Of a stretch of DNA of 18,124 bases, positions 15,794 through 18,124 are shown in pieces. Under the pieces are notes generated by a model. It searched no databases. It saw only the letters and a list, made by a program, of their open reading frames with translations, and was not told where the DNA came from. Position 1 is the first letter of the stretch, and each line of letters begins with the position of its first letter. The DNA is from UBA1740 sp045587025. GTDB lineage: Bacteria > Bacillota > Clostridia > Oscillospirales > CAG-272. The stretch is taken from positions 1 through 18,124 of the forward strand of contig JAZNBK010000050.1 of the NCBI GenBank assembly GCA_045587025.1, given 5' to 3'. A program made the translations under genes and the position numbers.

Positions 15794-16990
15794 ATGGATT
15801 TAAATGCTTCGCAAATTGAAAGCATTGTACGCAAGGTAGTAAGTGAAATGTCCACCGCTCCCGCAAAAGCGAGCAAGGACGTTCCGAAAACTGCAAAGGT
15901 AGCAATGCTTACCGACAAGAAAAAGATAGAAATCAAGGAATTTCCTATCCCCGCATTGCAGGACGACGACATTCTCGTCAGAGTTGAGGGATGCGGCGTG
16001 TGCGGTACAGACGTACACGAATGGAAGGGCGATCCCTTTGGACTTATCCCCGTTGTTCTCGGACACGAGGGAACGGGCGAGATTATCGCAATGGGCAAAA
16101 ACGTAAAGTGTGACACGGCAGGTACTCCTCTCAAGGTAGGAGACAAAATAGTAACCTCGGTTATCAGCTGCGGCGAATGTCACATCTGCCGTATGCACCC
16201 GGCAAACACAAACCTTTGTGACAAGCAGGGCGTTTTCGGACTTATCGGTCACGACAATGCTCAACCCCTAAACGGCTGGTTCGCAAGTCATTTGCTCATT
16301 CGCGCAAAGGGAGCTACATATTTTCAGGTAAATGACCTTAACTTGAACGAAAGAATGCTTTTGGAGCTTGCGACCGTTGCGGTTCACGCATACAACAGAG
16401 GAAGCTCAACAGGACTTCTCAACTTCAACAGCAAGGTTTTGATTCAGGGCTTAGGTCCTGTAGGACTTATGATGATTTCCGTATTGCGTGCTGCAGGTAT
16501 TAACCACATAATCGCAATAGACGGAACTCCCAAGCGTCTTGAAATGGCAAAACGCCTCGGCGCAAAGACGACTATCAACTTCCGTGAGTGCGATACTCTT
16601 GAAAAGAGAGTAAACGCAGTTAAGGCGGTATCAAACGGAGTTGGAGCAGATTTCGTGTTCCAATGCACGGGAGCGCCCGCGGCTGCATCCGATGCGTACA
16701 GCTACGTACGCAGAGGCGGTGGCTTCTGCGAAATGGGATTCTTTGTAAATAACGGAGAATTTTCAATGAATCCTCACATCGCTATGTGTAATAAGGAAAT
16801 CAACTTGGTTGGTTCTTGGGACTATAGCGCTGAGGATTATCCGACGACGATGGCATTCTTGCGTCAGGCAAGAGAGATGAAGATTCCGATAGAGGAGCTC
16901 ATCACACATTCGTATTCCTTGGAACAGTTAAATGAAGCAATGGAAATGAATGTTTCTCAGCAGGGTATCAAGATTTGCTATAAAGCTTAA
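15794..16990 (+). CDS. BMC-associated zinc-dependent alcohol dehydrogenase (medium-chain)
   Basis: This medium-chain zinc dehydrogenase probably reduces the compartment aldehyde to its alcohol, for example lactaldehyde to 1,2-propanediol, regenerating NAD+ for the aldehyde dehydrogenase. Catalytic-zinc motifs are GCGVCGTDVH (C70) and GHEGTGE (H91, E92); four structural-zinc cysteines lie at C126, C129, C132 and C142. The Rossmann motif is GLGPVGL near 219. Residues 1-20 are an encapsulation-peptide-like helix, followed by an Ala/Lys/Ser linker. Classical Pdu and Eut compartments use an unrelated iron-type alcohol dehydrogenase (PduQ, EutG) for this step. The protein is 398 residues, about 40 longer than an untagged enzyme. 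AAGGAAG precedes the ATG. Substrate direction is inferred from context. Confidence 0.9.
   Translation: MDLNASQIESIVRKVVSEMSTAPAKASKDVPKTAKVAMLTDKKKIEIKEFPIPALQDDDILVRVEGCGVCGTDVHEWKGDPFGLIPVVLGHEGTGEIIAMGKNVKCDTAGTPLKVGDKIVTSVISCGECHICRMHPANTNLCDKQGVFGLIGHDNAQPLNGWFASHLLIRAKGATYFQVNDLNLNERMLLELATVAVHAYNRGSSTGLLNFNSKVLIQGLGPVGLMMISVLRAAGINHIIAIDGTPKRLEMAKRLGAKTTINFRECDTLEKRVNAVKAVSNGVGADFVFQCTGAPAAASDAYSYVRRGGGFCEMGFFVNNGEFSMNPHIAMCNKEINLVGSWDYSAEDYPTTMAFLRQAREMKIPIEELITHSYSLEQLNEAMEMNVSQQGIKICYKA
15797..15853 (+). other. N-terminal encapsulation peptide of the alcohol dehydrogenase
   Basis: Residues 2-20 (DLNASQIESIVRKVVSEMS) form a short amphipathic helix before an Ala/Lys/Ser linker. It closely resembles the aldehyde dehydrogenase tag in sequence pattern, although the two catalytic domains are unrelated. 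Confidence 0.8.
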
Positions 16991-17015
16991 TAATTCATAA
17001 AGAAGGAGCGCTCTT

Positions 17016-17357
17016 ATGGCACTTGGTATGATAGAGGTTTACGGGTTTACAACAGCGATAATCGTAGCCGATAAGGTCGCAAAGACCGCAGACGTGAAGG
17101 TCGTCGCGATTGATAAAAACAAGCCCGCAAACGCTGATAGCGCAGAGGTACCGCTCGTTATGATAGTAAAATTCGAGGGCGATGCCGCGGCAGTCGAATC
17201 CGCGCTTGAGAAAGGCAAAGAGGAAGCGCAGAAGAGAAAGCTGTATATCACTTCAAAAATTATTTCCAGACAGTCGGAGGATATCGAGTGGTTCGCTCAT
17301 CTGTCGGCGCTTGGAAAAGATAAACTTAATAAACCCAAACAAACAAAAAATAAATAA
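17016..17357 (+). CDS. BMC-domain shell protein with extended pore loop
   Basis: This single BMC domain protein, expected to form hexameric shell tiles, opens with MALGMIEVYGFTTAIIVADK, the standard BMC-H start. The loop that lines the central pore (normally about K-I-G-S-G) is replaced by a longer polar stretch, DKNKPANADSAEVP, at about 33-46, some eight residues longer than in the next shell gene. The C-terminal part (ISRQSEDIEWF) is followed by a lysine-rich tail (GKDKLNKPKQTKNK). AAGGAG (17003-17008) sits 7 bases before the ATG. The gene is 25 bases after the alcohol dehydrogenase. It is a shell component by family; the altered pore suggests a different permeability or partner, which is inference. 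Confidence 0.9.
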   Translation: MALGMIEVYGFTTAIIVADKVAKTADVKVVAIDKNKPANADSAEVPLVMIVKFEGDAAAVESALEKGKEEAQKRKLYITSKIISRQSEDIEWFAHLSALGKDKLNKPKQTKNK

Positions 17358-17379
17358 TATATAAAAAGGAGATTTTATC

Positions 17380-17655
17380 ATGAAAGAAGCATTGGGAATG
17401 ATTGAAACCAGAGGTCTTGTTGCAGCAATCGAGGCAGCAGATGCAATGGTAAAGGCAGCAAACGTAGAGCTTATCGGCAGCGAGAAAATCGGTAGCGGAT
17501 TAGTAAGCGTTATGGTTCGTGGCGACGTAGGAGCTGTTAAGGCAGCAGTTGAAGCAGGCGGCGCAGCAGCATCTTCTCTCGGAGAGGTTATTGCTACTCA
17601 CGTTATTCCTCGTCCTCATGCAGACGTTGAAAAGATTTTGCCCGTATTGAAATAA
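17380..17655 (+). CDS. Canonical BMC-H shell protein (PduA/PduJ/EutM-like), copy 1
   Basis: This 91-residue protein is a standard hexameric shell tile: ALGMIETRGLVAAIEAADAM at the start, pore loop KIGSG at 36-40, VRGDVGAVKAAVEAG after it, and the C-terminal IPRPHADVEKILP. It probably makes up much of the shell facets and lets small polar substrates cross. AAGGAG (17366-17371) is well placed. Its codons favour GCA for alanine, and its first 45 or so codons are almost base-for-base identical to the partial gene at 17987, indicating very recent duplication or gene conversion. Confidence 0.96.
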   Translation: MKEALGMIETRGLVAAIEAADAMVKAANVELIGSEKIGSGLVSVMVRGDVGAVKAAVEAGGAAASSLGEVIATHVIPRPHADVEKILPVLK

Positions 17656-17664
17656 TAAAAAAAT

Positions 17665-17940
17665 ATGGAAAAAGCGATAGCGTTACTCGAGGTTCAGGCA
17701 ATGGTAGCTGCCATTGCAGGACTTGACGCCATGGTGAAGGCGTCGAACGTCGAACTTATTCATGTCGAGAAGCGCTTGGGCGGCAGACTTGTTACGGTGG
17801 TTGTTGAAGGTACTGTTTCGGCAGTAGAGGCAGCCGCCCGAGCAGGTGCTGTCGAAGCCGCAAAGGTCGGAAAGGTGAAGCTGTGTGAGGTCATAGCCCG
17901 CCCCCACCCCGACATAATGAAGTTCTTAAAATCAGAATAA
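17665..17940 (+). CDS. Divergent BMC-H shell protein with KRLGGR pore loop
   Basis: This is a second type of single-domain hexameric shell protein, 91 residues long, with the same fold signatures (MVKASNVELI, VEGTVSAVEAAARAG, IARPHPDI). The usual ETRG near the start is EVQA, and the pore loop is KRLGGR at 36-41, one residue longer than the KIGSG loop and carrying two extra arginines. That would give a more positive, differently shaped pore. It begins only nine bases after the previous gene and has no recognisable ribosome binding site (taaaaaaat precedes the ATG), so translation probably depends on coupling to the upstream gene and may be lower. Confidence 0.93.
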   Translation: MEKAIALLEVQAMVAAIAGLDAMVKASNVELIHVEKRLGGRLVTVVVEGTVSAVEAAARAGAVEAAKVGKVKLCEVIARPHPDIMKFLKSE

Positions 17941-17986
17941 AAGCAAAAAAACAAATAAAAAACATTTTAAAATGGAGGAAAACAAA

Positions 17987-18124
17987 ATGGAAGCATTGGG
18001 AATGGTTGAAACCAGAGGTCTTGTTGCAGCAATCGAGGCAGCAGATGCAATGGTAAAGGCAGCAAACGTAGAGCTTATCGGCAGCGAGAAAATCGGTAGC
18101 GGATTAGTAAGCGTTATGGTTCGT
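17987..18124 (+). CDS. Canonical BMC-H shell protein, copy 2 (cut by window edge)
   Basis: The first 46 codons of a further shell gene are present; the rest lies beyond the window. GGAGG (17974-17978) sits 8 bases before the ATG, so the in-frame ATG at 17972 is not the start. From codon 2 onward 134 of 135 bases match the copy at 17386-17520; the only change is A to G (Ile to Val). Copy 1 has one extra lysine codon after its start, and the upstream leaders differ, so the similarity seems to begin at the coding sequence. Confidence 0.93.
   Translation, partial: MEALGMVETRGLVAAIEAADAMVKAANVELIGSEKIGSGLVSVMVR

Noticed and set aside
17182..17364. Short + strand frame overlapping the first shell gene
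   Set aside because: It is out of frame with a conserved BMC domain, lysine/arginine-rich and without a ribosome binding site.

Overview
The window looks like a chromosomal segment of an anaerobic Clostridia-type Bacillota, probably from a gut or rumen setting. The supporting signs are strong AAGGAG-type ribosome binding sites, near-consensus sigma-A promoters, a fermentative gene set (pyruvate formate-lyase, acetate kinase), AT-rich intergenic DNA and a bacterial microcompartment (BMC) locus. All genes I accept lie on the + strand. I cannot assign a genus from sequence alone.

Region by region: (1) 1-335 holds no gene; about 210 bases are a degenerate palindromic repeat, followed by a consensus promoter. 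(2) 336-3262 is pflB-pflA, pyruvate formate-lyase and its activating enzyme, overlapping by 4 bases and closed by a strong terminator. (3) 3436-8700 is uvrB-uvrA-dut, two excision-repair proteins and dUTPase, with overlapping start and stop codons. (4) 8783-11013 is a Wzz-like chain-length protein, a CpsD-like tyrosine kinase and a CpsB-like PHP phosphatase, with no glycosyltransferases nearby. (5) 11014-11380 is a 367-base gap with a terminator, a 33-base near-perfect palindrome and a promoter. (6) 11381 to the window end is a BMC operon: an RpiR-type regulator, acetate kinase, a class II aldolase, a CoA-acylating aldehyde dehydrogenase, a zinc alcohol dehydrogenase and four BMC-domain shell genes, the last cut by the window edge.

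The BMC operon is the most interesting part. Three enzymes each carry a short amphipathic encapsulation-peptide-like helix: the aldolase at its C-terminus, the two dehydrogenases at their N-termini. With the aldolase as signature enzyme, the simplest reading is that a deoxysugar phosphate such as L-fuculose-1-phosphate or L-rhamnulose-1-phosphate is cleaved in the lumen to DHAP and lactaldehyde. The aldehyde is then reduced by the alcohol dehydrogenase and oxidised to an acyl-CoA by the aldehyde dehydrogenase, recycling NAD(H). Acetate kinase would recover ATP once a phosphotransacylase, not seen here, makes the acyl phosphate. No diol dehydratase, phosphotransacylase, pentameric vertex protein or sugar kinase is visible; they may lie beyond the right edge or elsewhere.

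Notable details: a six-cysteine linker between the aldolase core and its targeting helix; three shell paralogues with three different pore loops, one with a long polar insertion; two shell genes identical at 134 of 135 aligned bases although separated by a divergent paralogue; and a palindrome plus a repeated half-site around the regulator's promoter, suggesting autoregulation.
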